Notes: generated from the sequence alone by a model not told the origin. Positions 51,504 to 61,940 are shown, counted from the first letter of the stretch. The stretch is 64,000 nt of DNA from Dactylosporangium sp. AC04546 (GCF_022095675.1 NZ_JAHYSG010000011.1:1-64000), one strand, 5' to 3'. Translations and numbers: made by a program.

Positions 51504-53957
51504 CTACATCGACGACGCGGGGACGAAGGTGTAGCCCGCCGCCAGCACGCCCTCGACCGTGGTCCGCAGGTAGCTCACGTCGACGTACGGGTGGAAGAAG
51601 AAGCTCGCCACGCCGTCGCGCACCGCCAGGTTGAGCTGCGCCGACGCGATGATGTCGGCCGGCAGGTGGGCCGGGTGGTTGTTGAACGGCTCCAGCTCGA
51701 TGTTGCCGAGGTTCTCCGGCACCGTGACCACGCCGTAGATGTCGCGCACGGTGTACGGGAAGAACTGTCCGATGATCCGCGAGTACTCCACGGTGCCGCC
51801 GCGCAGCGCGCCCGAGCCGTACAGGCCGCGGTCGTAGCGGCGCTGGAAGGTCGCGGCGACCGCCCTGTTGTCCAGGTCCGAGCCGGCGTAGTGCGGGAAC
51901 TCGAAGATCGTCGGCGTCTTCAGGCCCGCCTTGGCGAACTCGGCGAACGCCGCGTCGATGCGCGACTGGGCCCACTCCTGCGAGTCGCCCGGGACGGCGC
52001 CGTCGTAGATCACGCTGTCGGCCTCGTTGACGTGCGCCATGTAGAACTCGAAGTCGTCGGCGCTGACCCCGTTGTACGGGTTGACGGCGCTCTCGAACTG
52101 GTGCGTGTACCCGTGCATCAGCAGCGTGCCGCCGTGCGACTCCATGTACTTGAGCTCGGCCACCACGGCCGGCCGGTCGGCGAGCGTGTAGTCCTCGGCG
52201 GCACCGCCGGAGTAGGTGGCGTTCGGGTCGCGGTAGCGGGAGTAGACAGCCACCGTGAACGGGATGCCCTTGCCGTACAGGTAGTCGGTGATCCGGCGCA
52301 GCTCGGCCGGGTCGGCGTCCGGGCCGACGTCCTCGATGCGCACCAGGGCGCGGTGCCGCTCGGCCGCCTGCGGGTCGAGCACGTCGTAGAGCATGTCGGC
52401 GAAGGCCACGTACCGGTCGTCGGCGCTGATGTAGGCGTAGGGGACCTCGCCGAGGTACCAGAAGTTGCCCGACCGGACCGCCCACGGCAGCGTGCTGGAG
52501 TCGGCGCGGACGGCGTCCCCGACGACGCTCACCTTGCCGGTGTCGTAGATCGTGGTGCCCATGATCCCGGCGCCGTTCTGCGGGTCGCGGGTGAACGTCC
52601 TGCCCTTGTAGTTGACCGTGGACACCGACGAGACATCGAAGCTGGTCCAGGTGAAGCCGCGGGTCGTGCCGAAGTTCGGGTCGCGGGCGGTCAGCTGCCA
52701 GATGTTGTCGTACACCCACACGACCGGCTTGGTCGTCGCGGTCACGTCGTCGAGGAACGCGACCGGCAGCGGCTCGTCGTAGGTCGAGCCGAGGTAGATC
52801 ACGGCCTGGTAGGCGTCGAGCTCGCCGGCCTGGTAGTCGACGACCGGCTGAGCCGTCCAGTCGCCGAAGTGCGACGCCAGGTTGGCGGTGGCGATCGCGT
52901 ACTGCTCGCCGAGGAAGCCGTACGGGCCGGTGGTGTCGTAGAGCACGAGCGTCCTGCCGGTCGCGCCGGGGATGCCGGCGCCGCTGCGGGCGTTGGCCAG
53001 CGGCCTGGCCGGGGTCGTCACGGTGACCGGCTCGCTCGCCTGGGAGGCGTTGCCCGCCGCGTCGAGTGCTTCGACCGTGAAGGTGTACTGCGTGAGCTGC
53101 TCCAGCCCCTCGATCGTCACGTCGGTGGCGGTCGCGGTGACGACCTGCGGGCCGCCGCTGATGCGATAGGAGACGACGCCGGTGTCGTCGGACGACGCCG
53201 CCCAGCGCAATGCCGCAGAGGAGGGTGTGACGGTACCGGCGGTCGGCGCGCCGGGCCGCGAGGGAGCGCTCGTGTCCGGGGGCGGCGGCGGGGTCAGCGT
53301 GGTGAACTCGACGGCCGCGCTGGCCGCGGAGACGTTGCCGGCCGCGTCGACGGCCTTGACGGTGATCGAGTGCGCCGCCGACGGCGCCAGGCCCGACAGC
53401 GTGGTGCTGATGCCGTCGACCGTCGCGATCGGCGTGGCCGAGGAGCCGTTGAAGAGCCGGTACCCCGTGACGCCGACGTTGTCGGTCGCGGCCGGCCAGG
53501 TCAGCGTGGCCGACGTCGTGCCCACGTCCGACACGACCGGCTGGCCCGGCGCGCTCGGCGCCGTGCGGTCGGCGACGCCGGTCGTGAAGGCCCAGATGTA
53601 CGGGTCGCTGAGCACCCCGCTGGTGTCCTTGACCTTCACGGTGAGCGTGTACCGCGTCGACTCCGCCAGCGCCGCGCGCGGCTGGAACGTGAAGGTGTGC
53701 GTCGGGGCGTCATAGGTGTAGTACGCCGGGACCGCGGCACCGCCGGCTGTCTTCACGAAGGAGTACCGCAGCGACGCCGGATCGGTGGCCTCGCTGAACG
53801 TGATCGTCGGCCGGGCGGCGACCGAGACGCCGGTCGACCCGTTCTTCGGCGTGACCGCGATGACGGCCGGCGCCGCGGCGTGCGCCGCCGTGCTCAGCCC
53901 TCCCGCGAGGATGGTGCCGACGACCGCCGACCCCACCAGCTTCACCACTGTTCGCAC
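51504..53957 (-). CDS. Secreted DUF2334 (deacetylase-like) protein with Ig/FN3 modules
   Basis: The 817-residue protein starts at GTG 53957; ribosome-binding site weak. Signal peptide 1-32 (ends AHAAAP). A Big_5-like Ig domain (about 33-135), two FN3 domains (about 140-230, 240-330; SAPGQPVVSDVGTTSATLTW, SRPGAPTAGTVTPSSAALRW). Then a Rossmann-like segment (LVLYDTTGPYGF) and a DUF2334 polysaccharide-deacetylase-like barrel: RIEDVGPDADPAELRR near 545 and LLMHGYTHQFE near 610. DUF2334 proteins act on extracellular polysaccharides by analogy; activity is unproven. It follows the collagen-like gene by 53 bp. Confidence 0.88.
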   Translation of the reverse strand: MRTVVKLVGSAVVGTILAGGLSTAAHAAAPAVIAVTPKNGSTGVSVAARPTITFSEATDPASLRYSFVKTAGGAAVPAYYTYDAPTHTFTFQPRAALAESTRYTLTVKVKDTSGVLSDPYIWAFTTGVADRTAPSAPGQPVVSDVGTTSATLTWPAATDNVGVTGYRLFNGSSATPIATVDGISTTLSGLAPSAAHSITVKAVDAAGNVSAASAAVEFTTLTPPPPPDTSAPSRPGAPTAGTVTPSSAALRWAASSDDTGVVSYRISGGPQVVTATATDVTIEGLEQLTQYTFTVEALDAAGNASQASEPVTVTTPARPLANARSGAGIPGATGRTLVLYDTTGPYGFLGEQYAIATANLASHFGDWTAQPVVDYQAGELDAYQAVIYLGSTYDEPLPVAFLDDVTATTKPVVWVYDNIWQLTARDPNFGTTRGFTWTSFDVSSVSTVNYKGRTFTRDPQNGAGIMGTTIYDTGKVSVVGDAVRADSSTLPWAVRSGNFWYLGEVPYAYISADDRYVAFADMLYDVLDPQAAERHRALVRIEDVGPDADPAELRRITDYLYGKGIPFTVAVYSRYRDPNATYSGGAAEDYTLADRPAVVAELKYMESHGGTLLMHGYTHQFESAVNPYNGVSADDFEFYMAHVNEADSVIYDGAVPGDSQEWAQSRIDAAFAEFAKAGLKTPTIFEFPHYAGSDLDNRAVAATFQRRYDRGLYGSGALRGGTVEYSRIIGQFFPYTVRDIYGVVTVPENLGNIELEPFNNHPAHLPADIIASAQLNLAVRDGVASFFFHPYVDVSYLRTTVEGVLAAGYTFVPASSM

Positions 53958-54010
53958 GCGCTGCTCGCTTTCGTTGCTGGGCCTGAGATTCGGAGCGGGG
54001 TGGGGGTGCG

Positions 54011-55558
<1,548 letters not shown>

Positions 55559-55587
55559 GGGCTCTCCCGATTCTCGGTGGTACTTCG

Positions 55588-55815
55588 CTACTTGCTGGTG
55601 ACGACGACGCGTTCGGACGGCTTGAGCTGCGGCGGCGCCGGGGGCGGCGCCACCTCGCCCTCCTGAGCGGGCCGGCTCTCCGCGGCCGGGGTGCGCGGTG
55701 CCGATCCGTGTTGCCCGACGTACAGCCCGATCCCCAGCGCAACGGCGAGCGCCGCGACGACAGCGACGGCACCAAGCACCATTTTCTTGGGCATTTCAGG
55801 CATGACTCGGCGCAC
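55588..55815 (-). CDS. Small single-pass membrane protein before the collagen-like gene
   Basis: The 75-residue protein starts at GTG 55815, 5 nt behind GGGAG; ATGs at 55803 and 55827 lack a suitable site. One membrane segment (about 12-33, [22 protein letters not shown]), then an external Pro/Ala-rich tail ending [10 protein letters not shown]. It lies 29 bp before the collagen-like gene, likely co-transcribed. No known family. Confidence 0.68.
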   Translation of the reverse strand: MRRVMPEMPKKMVLGAVAVVAALAVALGIGLYVGQHGSAPRTPAAESRPAQEGEVAPPPAPPQLKPSERVVVTSK

Positions 55816-55820
55816 CGGAT

Positions 55821-55825
55821 CTCCC
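55821..55825 (-). promoter_or_regulatory. Ribosome-binding site deciding the start at 55815
   Basis: GGGAG lies 5 nt before GTG 55815, within the codons that a start at ATG 55827 would need. Confidence 0.6.
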
Positions 55826-56022
55826 ATGGGAAAACAGGGGTTTCGGGGCCGGTTTCGCCACTGGCTCCCCGCCGGGCCGATGGGCGACCAGATGAACGCC
55901 CGGCGGATCGTTGCCTTCCCGCCAGCCCGAGGGTGCCGGGCTGGTTCACATACGGTAGCGAGCGGGGTGCAGACGCGGTGTCAGTCGGAGAGGGCGCCCG
56001 AGGCAGCCCAACCGGATGACAG

Positions 56023-57150
56023 TCAGAACGCGCGCAGCACGTCGAAGTCCAGGCCGTCCGCCCGGGCCAGGTACACCGGCTGGTCGACGTGGCGGCCGGC
56101 GACCGTCAAGCGGCCGCGGCCGCCGGTGACCGTCGTGCCGTCCGAGGTGGCGTCGATCTGCGCCGGGTCCAGGCTGCCGGCCCGCTCGGCGAGCGCGGCG
56201 AGCAGCCGGACTCCGTCGTACGAGGCCTCCGCGTGACCGTTGAGGACCGGCGCCTGCCAGCCGTACCGATGGGTGTAGCGCTCGACGAAGTCCAGCCCGG
56301 CGTCGGTGGCGACGTTGCCGAAGTACCCCATCGCCGCGTACAGCTCGCCGCTCGTGTCACCGCCCGCGCCGAGCAGCCCGTTCTCCTCCAGCGCCGCGCA
56401 CAGCCGCAGGACGCGCCGGTCGAGCCGGGTGCTCGCGAACGCCCGGTTGAACGCCACCAGGTCGCTGCCGACCAGCGTCAGCAGTACCGCATCCGCCCGG
56501 GTCCGAAGCAGCAGGTCGAACAGCGGCTCGGGGTCCAGGCAACCGAGCGGCACGTAGCGCGTGGCGACGACCGTCGCGCCCGCCGCGTGCAGGTAGGCGG
56601 TCGCGGCCCGGTTGCAGCGGCGCGGCCAGACGTAGTCGTTGCCGATGAGCGCCCAGCGGCGGGCGCGCCGCGCCGTGACCAGCCAGCCGAGCGCGGGGCG
56701 CAGCTGCCGGCCGGGCGTCTCGCCGAGCAGGTACACGCCGGGCGCGGACTCGCCGCCCTCGTACGGCGGGGTGTAGACGTAGGGGACCTGGCCGGCGAGC
56801 GCCTTGACCACCTCGACGCGCACGTCGCTGGCGTGCGTGCCGACCAGCCCGGCGATCGCCCCGGTGCGGACCAGGTCGGCGGCGTCGGCGGCGACCTCGC
56901 GCGGCTCGCGGCCGGCGTCCAGCAGTACCAGCTCCACCGGAAGACCCAGGAGGCCGCCGGCGGCATTGAGCTCGGCCACCGCGAGACCCGCGCAGCTGAG
57001 CACGGCCGGGCCCATCATGCCCAGCGTCCCCGACACCGGCACCGCCAGGCCGACCCGCACGGCCCGGCCCGGTTCGGGCGCGAGCAACCGCGCCTCCAGC
57101 GGGTCGGAGATCAACGTGACCTCTTCCACGCGCCGAGTATCTTCAATCAT
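56023..57150 (-). CDS. Cytoplasmic AmiC-like amide/ligand-binding protein
   Basis: The protein is 375 residues from ATG 57150; GTG 57129 is also possible. It has the type-I periplasmic-binding fold of branched-chain amino acid/amide receptors: VGLAVPVSGTLGMMGPAVLSCAGLAVAELNAAGG is split at the start, then GLVGTHASDVRVEVVKAL near 110, and NGHAEASYDGVRLLAALAERAG near 320. Unlike transport receptors it has no signal peptide or lipobox, so it should stay in the cytoplasm as a sensor, like AmiC (inference). It is divergent from a MarR gene, which it may regulate or be regulated by. Confidence 0.82.
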   Translation of the reverse strand: MIEDTRRVEEVTLISDPLEARLLAPEPGRAVRVGLAVPVSGTLGMMGPAVLSCAGLAVAELNAAGGLLGLPVELVLLDAGREPREVAADAADLVRTGAIAGLVGTHASDVRVEVVKALAGQVPYVYTPPYEGGESAPGVYLLGETPGRQLRPALGWLVTARRARRWALIGNDYVWPRRCNRAATAYLHAAGATVVATRYVPLGCLDPEPLFDLLLRTRADAVLLTLVGSDLVAFNRAFASTRLDRRVLRLCAALEENGLLGAGGDTSGELYAAMGYFGNVATDAGLDFVERYTHRYGWQAPVLNGHAEASYDGVRLLAALAERAGSLDPAQIDATSDGTTVTGGRGRLTVAGRHVDQPVYLARADGLDFDVLRAF

Positions 57151-57177
57151 CAGTCCGCGGTGAAGAGGGGTGATGAC

Positions 57178-57606
57178 GTGACGGCGGTCGGTCTCCGGTC
57201 GCATCTCGGCTACGTGCTCAGCGAGGCCGAGCGGGCGGTCAACCGCGGGTTGTCCACGGCGCTGCAGGCCGAGGGGATGACCGTCGAGCAGTGGCGGATC
57301 CTCCAGGCACTGTCCGACGGCCGCGGCCACTCGATGGGCGACCTCGCCGAGGCGGCCCTGATGCCGCACCCGACGCTCACCAAGGCCGTCGATCGGCTGG
57401 TCGACTCCGCGCTGGTCTACCGGCGGCAGGACCCCAGCGACCGGCGGAGGGTGGCGGTGTACCTCTCCGAGAGCGGGACGCGGCTCGTCGCCCGCCTCGA
57501 CCACGCCGCCACCGCGCATCACCGCGCGGTGGAGGCCGCGTTCGGCGCCGAGCGGGCAGAGGACCTGATGCGCTCGTTGTCGGCGTTGATCGAGGCGCTC
57601 CGCTAG
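57178..57606 (+). CDS. MarR-family transcriptional regulator
   Basis: The 142-residue protein starts at GTG 57178, 7 nt behind GAGGGG. Winged-helix domain: LSEAERAVNRGLSTALQAEG, EQWRILQALSDGRGHSMGDLAEAALMPHPTLTKAVDRLVDSAL (split over helices) and the wing YRRQDPSDRRRVAVYLSESG. It binds DNA as a dimer. A CTTCA...TGAAG repeat between it and the divergent sensor gene is a weak operator candidate. Confidence 0.93.
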   Translation: MTAVGLRSHLGYVLSEAERAVNRGLSTALQAEGMTVEQWRILQALSDGRGHSMGDLAEAALMPHPTLTKAVDRLVDSALVYRRQDPSDRRRVAVYLSESGTRLVARLDHAATAHHRAVEAAFGAERAEDLMRSLSALIEALR

Positions 57607-57625
57607 CCCGCCGCCGCCTGATTCC

Positions 57626-57703
57626 GCGCCGATCTTGGAGTTGTGGTCCCTGACTTGTCCGATATTTCGGATAAATTCGGGACCACAACTCCAAGATCGG
57701 CGC
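57626..57703. repeat. 25-bp perfect inverted repeat with inner stem
   Basis: The arms at 57626-57650 and 57679-57703 are exact reverse complements (outer ends GCGCCGATCTTGGAG / CTCCAAGATCGGCGC). Inside lies a second small stem TCCGA/TCGGA (57658-57662, 57667-57671). The AT-rich loop is unlike the surrounding DNA. It directly follows the marR gene. It resembles a REP/MITE-like intergenic element or a large terminator. Confidence 0.85.
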
Positions 57704-57771
57704 GGAGGCGCGGAGGCGCGGAGGCGCGGAGGCGCGGAGGCGCGGAGGCGCGGAGGCGCGGAGGCGCGGAG
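57700..57771. repeat. Nine tandem copies of an 8-bp unit
   Basis: GCGCGGAG is repeated nine times without error from 57700 to 57771, overlapping the end of the inverted repeat. An 8-bp unit cannot be a coding repeat without shifting frame; the region is intergenic. Confidence 0.92.
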
Positions 57772-57783
57772 GAGCGGTGGGGC

Positions 57784-57817
57784 GCCCGGGGCGAGAGAGC
57801 GACCTCTCGCCCCGGGC
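57784..57817 (-). terminator. Hairpin after the metalloprotease gene
   Basis: GCCCGGGGCGAGAG (57784-57797), loop AGCGAC, then CTCTCGCCCCGGGC (57804-57817) form a perfect 14-bp stem, 17 bp beyond the stop at 57835. Confidence 0.85.
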
Positions 57818-57834
57818 CATGGGGGAGGCAGGGT

Positions 57835-58848
57835 CTAGGGGAGGATGCCGCGCGCCGTGAAGGCCGAGCGGGTCGCGGCAGCCGCGGCCGGGCCGTAGAG
57901 GCGCTGCGCCGCGTCGACCGTGGCCTGGGCTGCGGCCGCGAAGGTGGTGTCGACTGCGAACGCGAACTGCGCCTCGACGATCAGCGTGGTCGCCCGGGTG
58001 TCGCCCAGAGCGGTGCGGATGTCCCAGAGGGCCCGGGACCAGATCTCTCCGTCCGCGTGAACCTCGCCGACGACGTCCTGCGGGTAGTGCTTGTTGCCGT
58101 CGAGGCGGCGCAGGCAGTGCGGCGCGCTCGCGGTGTACGACACCGAGTCCCAATCGGCGACGCAGGCCTCCGGCGTGAGCGTCGGCGCGCCGGTCGCCCA
58201 GCTCGTCACCGCCACCGCCAGGTAGTCGCCGAACGCCTCGCCGATCGCCCCCGATTCCAGCGTCGTACCGAACCCGGCCACCTGGCCGTCCTGCACCGAG
58301 TGGCCGTACTCGTGGATGATCACCTCGGCGTCCTCCGCGTCGTCGACGCCGCCCTTGCCGAGGGTGATGTTGGCCTTGTCCTCGCGGAAGAACGAGTTGT
58401 CGCCGCCGTACTGGTCGATGCGCAACTCGATCTGCCGCTGGTTCACCGGCCGCAGCGACGGGCCGAAGCCCAGGCTCTGCAGGTAGTGCTGGGCGGTAGT
58501 GACCCAGTAGTACCCCATGACCTGCTCGAACTGGTCGGCGTCGCGGTGCCAGTCGGGGAACGCCCCGCCGGACAGCGTCGCCGCCTTGCCGGTCGAGCTC
58601 TTCACCACGACGTACCGCCCCGCGAGCCGGCCGGACCCGTCCAGGTCGGTGAGCGTGACCCGGCGGTACGCGGAAGCGAACACCGGCAGGTCGGCGTCCT
58701 TCGCGTCGGTGAGATCCTGCCGGCCGAGCGTCTGCACCGGGTTGGGCGCGAACACGGTACCGACGGCCGAGGTGACGGCCGCGTGGGCGGGTGAAGCAGG
58801 CAGGAGCGCGGCGGCCAGGAGCACCACTGCGGGCAAGACTCGTCGCAT
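57835..58848 (-). CDS. Secreted zinc metalloprotease (gluzincin, M36/M4-like)
   Basis: The 337-residue protein starts at ATG 58848; no clear ribosome-binding site. Signal peptide 1-23 (ends SPAHA). HEYGH near 178 is the HExxH zinc site and GAIGEAFGDYLAVA near 200 gives the third ligand Glu, as in thermolysin/fungalysin-type enzymes. FRRED-like FFREDKANITLG precedes it. The usual long propeptide is reduced to about 100 residues. It probably degrades proteins outside the cell. Confidence 0.9.
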   Translation of the reverse strand: MRRVLPAVVLLAAALLPASPAHAAVTSAVGTVFAPNPVQTLGRQDLTDAKDADLPVFASAYRRVTLTDLDGSGRLAGRYVVVKSSTGKAATLSGGAFPDWHRDADQFEQVMGYYWVTTAQHYLQSLGFGPSLRPVNQRQIELRIDQYGGDNSFFREDKANITLGKGGVDDAEDAEVIIHEYGHSVQDGQVAGFGTTLESGAIGEAFGDYLAVAVTSWATGAPTLTPEACVADWDSVSYTASAPHCLRRLDGNKHYPQDVVGEVHADGEIWSRALWDIRTALGDTRATTLIVEAQFAFAVDTTFAAAAQATVDAAQRLYGPAAAAATRSAFTARGILP

Positions 58849-58852
58849 GGTG

Positions 58853-58916
58853 GAAGGAGCGCCGCGGGCACGCGGAGCGTTACGCGTAACACCTGGAGCG
58901 GGGAAGCCGCTCCTTC
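58853..58916. promoter_or_regulatory. 64-bp symmetric dyad between divergent genes
   Basis: A perfect 12-bp palindrome GTTACGCGTAAC (58879-58890) sits exactly at the centre (58884.5) of a wider pair GAAGGAGCG (58853-58861) / CGCTCCTTC (58908-58916). It fills the 72-bp gap between the protease start (58848) and the + gene start (58921), suggesting a regulator site for both. Confidence 0.55.
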
Positions 58917-58920
58917 ACGA

Positions 58921-59277
58921 GTGGAACCGGTGTTCGTGGATCGCACGGGCCGGCGCCGCAGGCTGTTCACGGTCCTGGGCGCTGGCCTCGGCGTGCTGGT
59001 CATCGCCGGCGGCGCACTGCTCATCGCGGGCCTCCTGGGCTCGTCTCCCGTGCCGCTGCCGGGCCTTCCGGAGCGGGGGCAGGGTGGCCGGGCCGGGCTG
59101 AGCGGCGTGCAGCAGCCGGACAGCGGCACGCCGACGCGGCCCCCGGCGGTCGTCCGCACGACGACCCAGCCGCCGAAAGGCACCACGCCCACGACCGCCG
59201 CGACCACCGACCTGCCGGGCAACCGGAAGACGTCGCACCCGGGCAACGCCAACCCGAAGCCGAGCCGGTCCCGATGA
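58921..59277 (+). CDS. Small single-pass membrane protein, first gene of deacetylase-GT operon
   Basis: The 118-residue protein starts at GTG 58921. A basic N-terminus (RTGRRRRLF), one membrane segment (about 16-39) and an external Pro/Thr/Gly-rich tail. The stop overlaps the next start (ATGA). No family; it may be a partner of the membrane glycosyltransferase (inference). Confidence 0.72.
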   Translation: MEPVFVDRTGRRRRLFTVLGAGLGVLVIAGGALLIAGLLGSSPVPLPGLPERGQGGRAGLSGVQQPDSGTPTRPPAVVRTTTQPPKGTTPTTAATTDLPGNRKTSHPGNANPKPSRSR

Positions 59278-61331
59278 GGAGGTACCGCCGCGCGCCCCGG
59301 GCGCACTGGGTCCTGCTCCTGCTCGGCAGCCTGGTCCTGCTCGCCGAGCTGTGCCTCAACGGGTACGTCGAACAGTCCGGCGGTGAGGGCGGGCAACCGG
59401 TGCCGGCCGCGGCGGAGACCCCGACCGGCCCGGTCCTGCGGGTCGGCCCGGACGGCGTGACCACGGCGGGCGTGACGGCCGGGGCCATCGCCCTGACCTA
59501 CGACGACGGGCCCGACCCGCGGTGGACGCCGCAGATCCTCGACCTGCTGCGCGAGCACCATGCCCACGCCACGTTCTTCGTCGTCGGCTCGCAGGTCAAC
59601 CGCTACCCGGAGCTCACCCGGCGGATCGTCGCCGAGGGCCACGAGCTCGGTGTGCACACGTTCACCCATCCCGACCTGGGCTCCGTGCCGGCCTGGCGGC
59701 AGCGGCTCGAGCTGACCCTGACCCAGAACGCGATCGCCGGGGCGACCGGCCGGACGGTCCAGATCATGCGGCCGCCGTACTCGTCGTCGACCGCCGCGAT
59801 GGCGACCGTGCGGACCGCGGCCGGCGAGGGGTACCTCGCCGTGCTCACCGACCGGGACACCGAGGACTGGCGGCGGCACGGCGTGGACGCGATCGTCGAC
59901 GCGGCGCGGCCGGAGCCCGGCGCGGCGTCGGGCGGGATCGTCATGCTGCACGACGGCGGCGGCGATCGGGCGCAGACGGTCGAGGCGACCCGGCGGCTGC
60001 TCACCGAGGTGCACGGCTACCGATTCGTCACGGTGTCCGAGGGCGTCGGGCTGCCGGCCGCCGGCGCGGCGGGCACCGTCGCCGTCGTCCGGGGCGTCGC
60101 GCTGCGCTGGACCCAGACCGCCGCGCGGTGGCTCGCCGCGGCCATGTGGTGGCTCATCGTGCTCAGCACGGGGCTGGCACTCGTCCGGCTGGCCGTGCAG
60201 GTGCTGGCTGCGCGGCGGCATGCCCGGCGCCCGCCGTACGGGCGGCGCTACCTTGGCCGCGTGTCGGTGATCGTGCCCGCGTTCAACGAGGCCGCGAACA
60301 TCGCCGCTACCGTGCGCTCGCTGGTCGCCAACGACTATCCCGGCACGGAGGTCATCGTCGTCGACGACGGCTCCACCGACGGGACGGCCGACATCGTCCG
60401 CCGGCTCGGGCTGCCCTCGGTACACCTGATTCGCCAGGCCAACGCGGGCAAGCCGGCCGCCCTGAACACCGGCGTCGCCGCCGCCCACGGGGACCTGCTG
60501 GTGCTCGTGGACGGCGACACCGTCTTCGAGCCCGAGGCGATCGGCCGGCTGGTGCAGCCGTTCGCCGATCCGGGCGTCGGCGCCGTGAGCGGCAACACCA
60601 AGGTCGCCAACCGGAGCGGGCTGCTCGGCCGCTGGCAGCACCTGGAGTACGTGATCGGCTTCAACCTCGACCGCCGGATGTTCGACCTCGGCGAGTGCAT
60701 GCCGACCATCCCGGGCGCCATCGGCGCGTTCCGGCGGGAGGCGCTGGCCGACGCCGGCGGCGTGCCCGCCGACACCCTCGCCGAGGACACGGATCTCACC
60801 ATGGCCGTCCTGCGGGCCGGATGGCGGGCCGTCTACGCCGCCGAGGCGGTGGCCTGGACGGAGGCGCCGGGAACACTGCGGCAGTTGTGGCGTCAGCGGT
60901 ACCGCTGGTGCTACGGCACGATGCAGGCCGCCTGGAAGCACCGGCGGGCGCTGCGCGAGCGCGGCCCGGGCGGCCGGCTGGGCCGGCGGGGACTGGTCTA
61001 CCTGGCGCTGTTCCAGATGCTGCTGCCGTTGACGGCCCCGCTCGTCGACGTCTACGCCGTCTACGGACTGGCCTTCCTCCCGCTGTGGCAGGTGGCCGCG
61101 GTGTGGTGCGGGTTCACCGCATTGCAGGTCCTGGCCGCCGCCTACGCGCTGCGCCTGGACCGTGAGCCGGCGAGGTCGCTGTGGACCGTTCCGCTGCAGC
61201 AGGTGGTGTACCGCCAGCTGCTCTACCTGGTGGTCGTGCAGTCCTCGGTGGCCGCGCTGCTGGGCGGCCGGCAGCGCTGGCAGGCCATGGCCCGCACCGG
61301 CCAGGCCGCGGCCCTGGCGACGACGCGATGA
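59274..61331 (+). CDS. Polysaccharide deacetylase-glycosyltransferase 2 fusion
   Basis: The 685-residue protein starts at ATG 59274. A membrane segment (12-30), then an external NodB deacetylase domain (about 65-245): IALTYDDGPDPRWTP with the metal Asp pair, HTFTHPDLG with HxxxH, and IVMLHDGGG. A membrane segment (about 285-307) leads to a cytoplasmic processive GT2 domain: VSVIVPAFNEAANIAATVRSL, VVDDGSTDGT, LVDGDTVFEP, LAEDTDLT and QRYRWCYGTM (near 540). Three to four membrane segments close the protein. It could make and partly deacetylate a GlcNAc-type polymer, as hyaluronan/PNAG/chitin synthase relatives do. ATGA overlap with the sigma gene. Confidence 0.94.
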   Translation: MRRYRRAPRAHWVLLLLGSLVLLAELCLNGYVEQSGGEGGQPVPAAAETPTGPVLRVGPDGVTTAGVTAGAIALTYDDGPDPRWTPQILDLLREHHAHATFFVVGSQVNRYPELTRRIVAEGHELGVHTFTHPDLGSVPAWRQRLELTLTQNAIAGATGRTVQIMRPPYSSSTAAMATVRTAAGEGYLAVLTDRDTEDWRRHGVDAIVDAARPEPGAASGGIVMLHDGGGDRAQTVEATRRLLTEVHGYRFVTVSEGVGLPAAGAAGTVAVVRGVALRWTQTAARWLAAAMWWLIVLSTGLALVRLAVQVLAARRHARRPPYGRRYLGRVSVIVPAFNEAANIAATVRSLVANDYPGTEVIVVDDGSTDGTADIVRRLGLPSVHLIRQANAGKPAALNTGVAAAHGDLLVLVDGDTVFEPEAIGRLVQPFADPGVGAVSGNTKVANRSGLLGRWQHLEYVIGFNLDRRMFDLGECMPTIPGAIGAFRREALADAGGVPADTLAEDTDLTMAVLRAGWRAVYAAEAVAWTEAPGTLRQLWRQRYRWCYGTMQAAWKHRRALRERGPGGRLGRRGLVYLALFQMLLPLTAPLVDVYAVYGLAFLPLWQVAAVWCGFTALQVLAAAYALRLDREPARSLWTVPLQQVVYRQLLYLVVVQSSVAALLGGRQRWQAMARTGQAAALATTR

Positions 61332-61939
61332 CCGCCTCATTGATGTCGCAGGACACCGCCCCGGCCGGAGACCTCGCCGCCGCGCTCACCGGAGCTATCG
61401 CCGGCGACCCGGCCGCCTTCGCCGAGCTCTGGCGCTCCCTGCACCCGCCGGTGCTGCGCTACCTGCGCGTGGTGTGCGGCGAGGCGGCCGAGGACGTGGC
61501 GTCGGAGACCTGGCTGCAGGTCTCCCGCGACCTGACCGGCTTCAACGGCGACCCGACCTCGTTCCGCGTCTGGCTGTTCCGGATCGCCCGGCACCGCGGC
61601 ATCGACGAGAACCGCCGGGCCTGGCGGCGCCGCGAAGAGGCCGCCGAGGACGTGGCCGAGCTCGCCGGCTCGGCCAGCACCGGCGCCGTGCGCGACGTCG
61701 CGCTCGACGCCGTCGAGCTCGACGGCACCGACTGGGCACTGAGGCTCATCGGGTCGCTGCCCAAGGAGCAGGCCGAGGCGGTCCTGCTGCGCGTCGTCGG
61801 CGGCCTGGACGTCGCCGACACCGCCCGCGTGCTCGGCAAGCGCCCAGGCGCGGTCCGGGCGGCCGCCCTGCGTGGTCTGCGCCGGCTGGCCGAGCATCCA
61901 CAGGTACAAGCCCGCCGACTCGGGCGCGAAGAAGGCTGA
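61328..61939 (+). CDS. ECF-type RNA polymerase sigma factor
   Basis: The 203-residue protein starts at ATG 61328, overlapping the glycosyltransferase stop. Region 2: AFAELWRSLHPPVLRYLRVV and EDVASETWLQVSRDLTGF with SFRVWLFRIARHRGIDENRR; region 4: LPKEQAEAVLLRVVGGLDVADTARVLGKRPGAVRAAALRGLRRL. The membrane protein encoded next is its probable anti-sigma factor. Promoter targets are unknown; autoregulation of the operon is plausible. Confidence 0.92.
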   Translation: MTASLMSQDTAPAGDLAAALTGAIAGDPAAFAELWRSLHPPVLRYLRVVCGEAAEDVASETWLQVSRDLTGFNGDPTSFRVWLFRIARHRGIDENRRAWRRREEAAEDVAELAGSASTGAVRDVALDAVELDGTDWALRLIGSLPKEQAEAVLLRVVGGLDVADTARVLGKRPGAVRAAALRGLRRLAEHPQVQARRLGREEG

Positions 61940-61940
61940 C

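Noticed and set aside
57700..57771. Tandem repeats as a CRISPR array
   Set aside because: Units are 8 bp and contiguous, without spacers; no cas gene is nearby.
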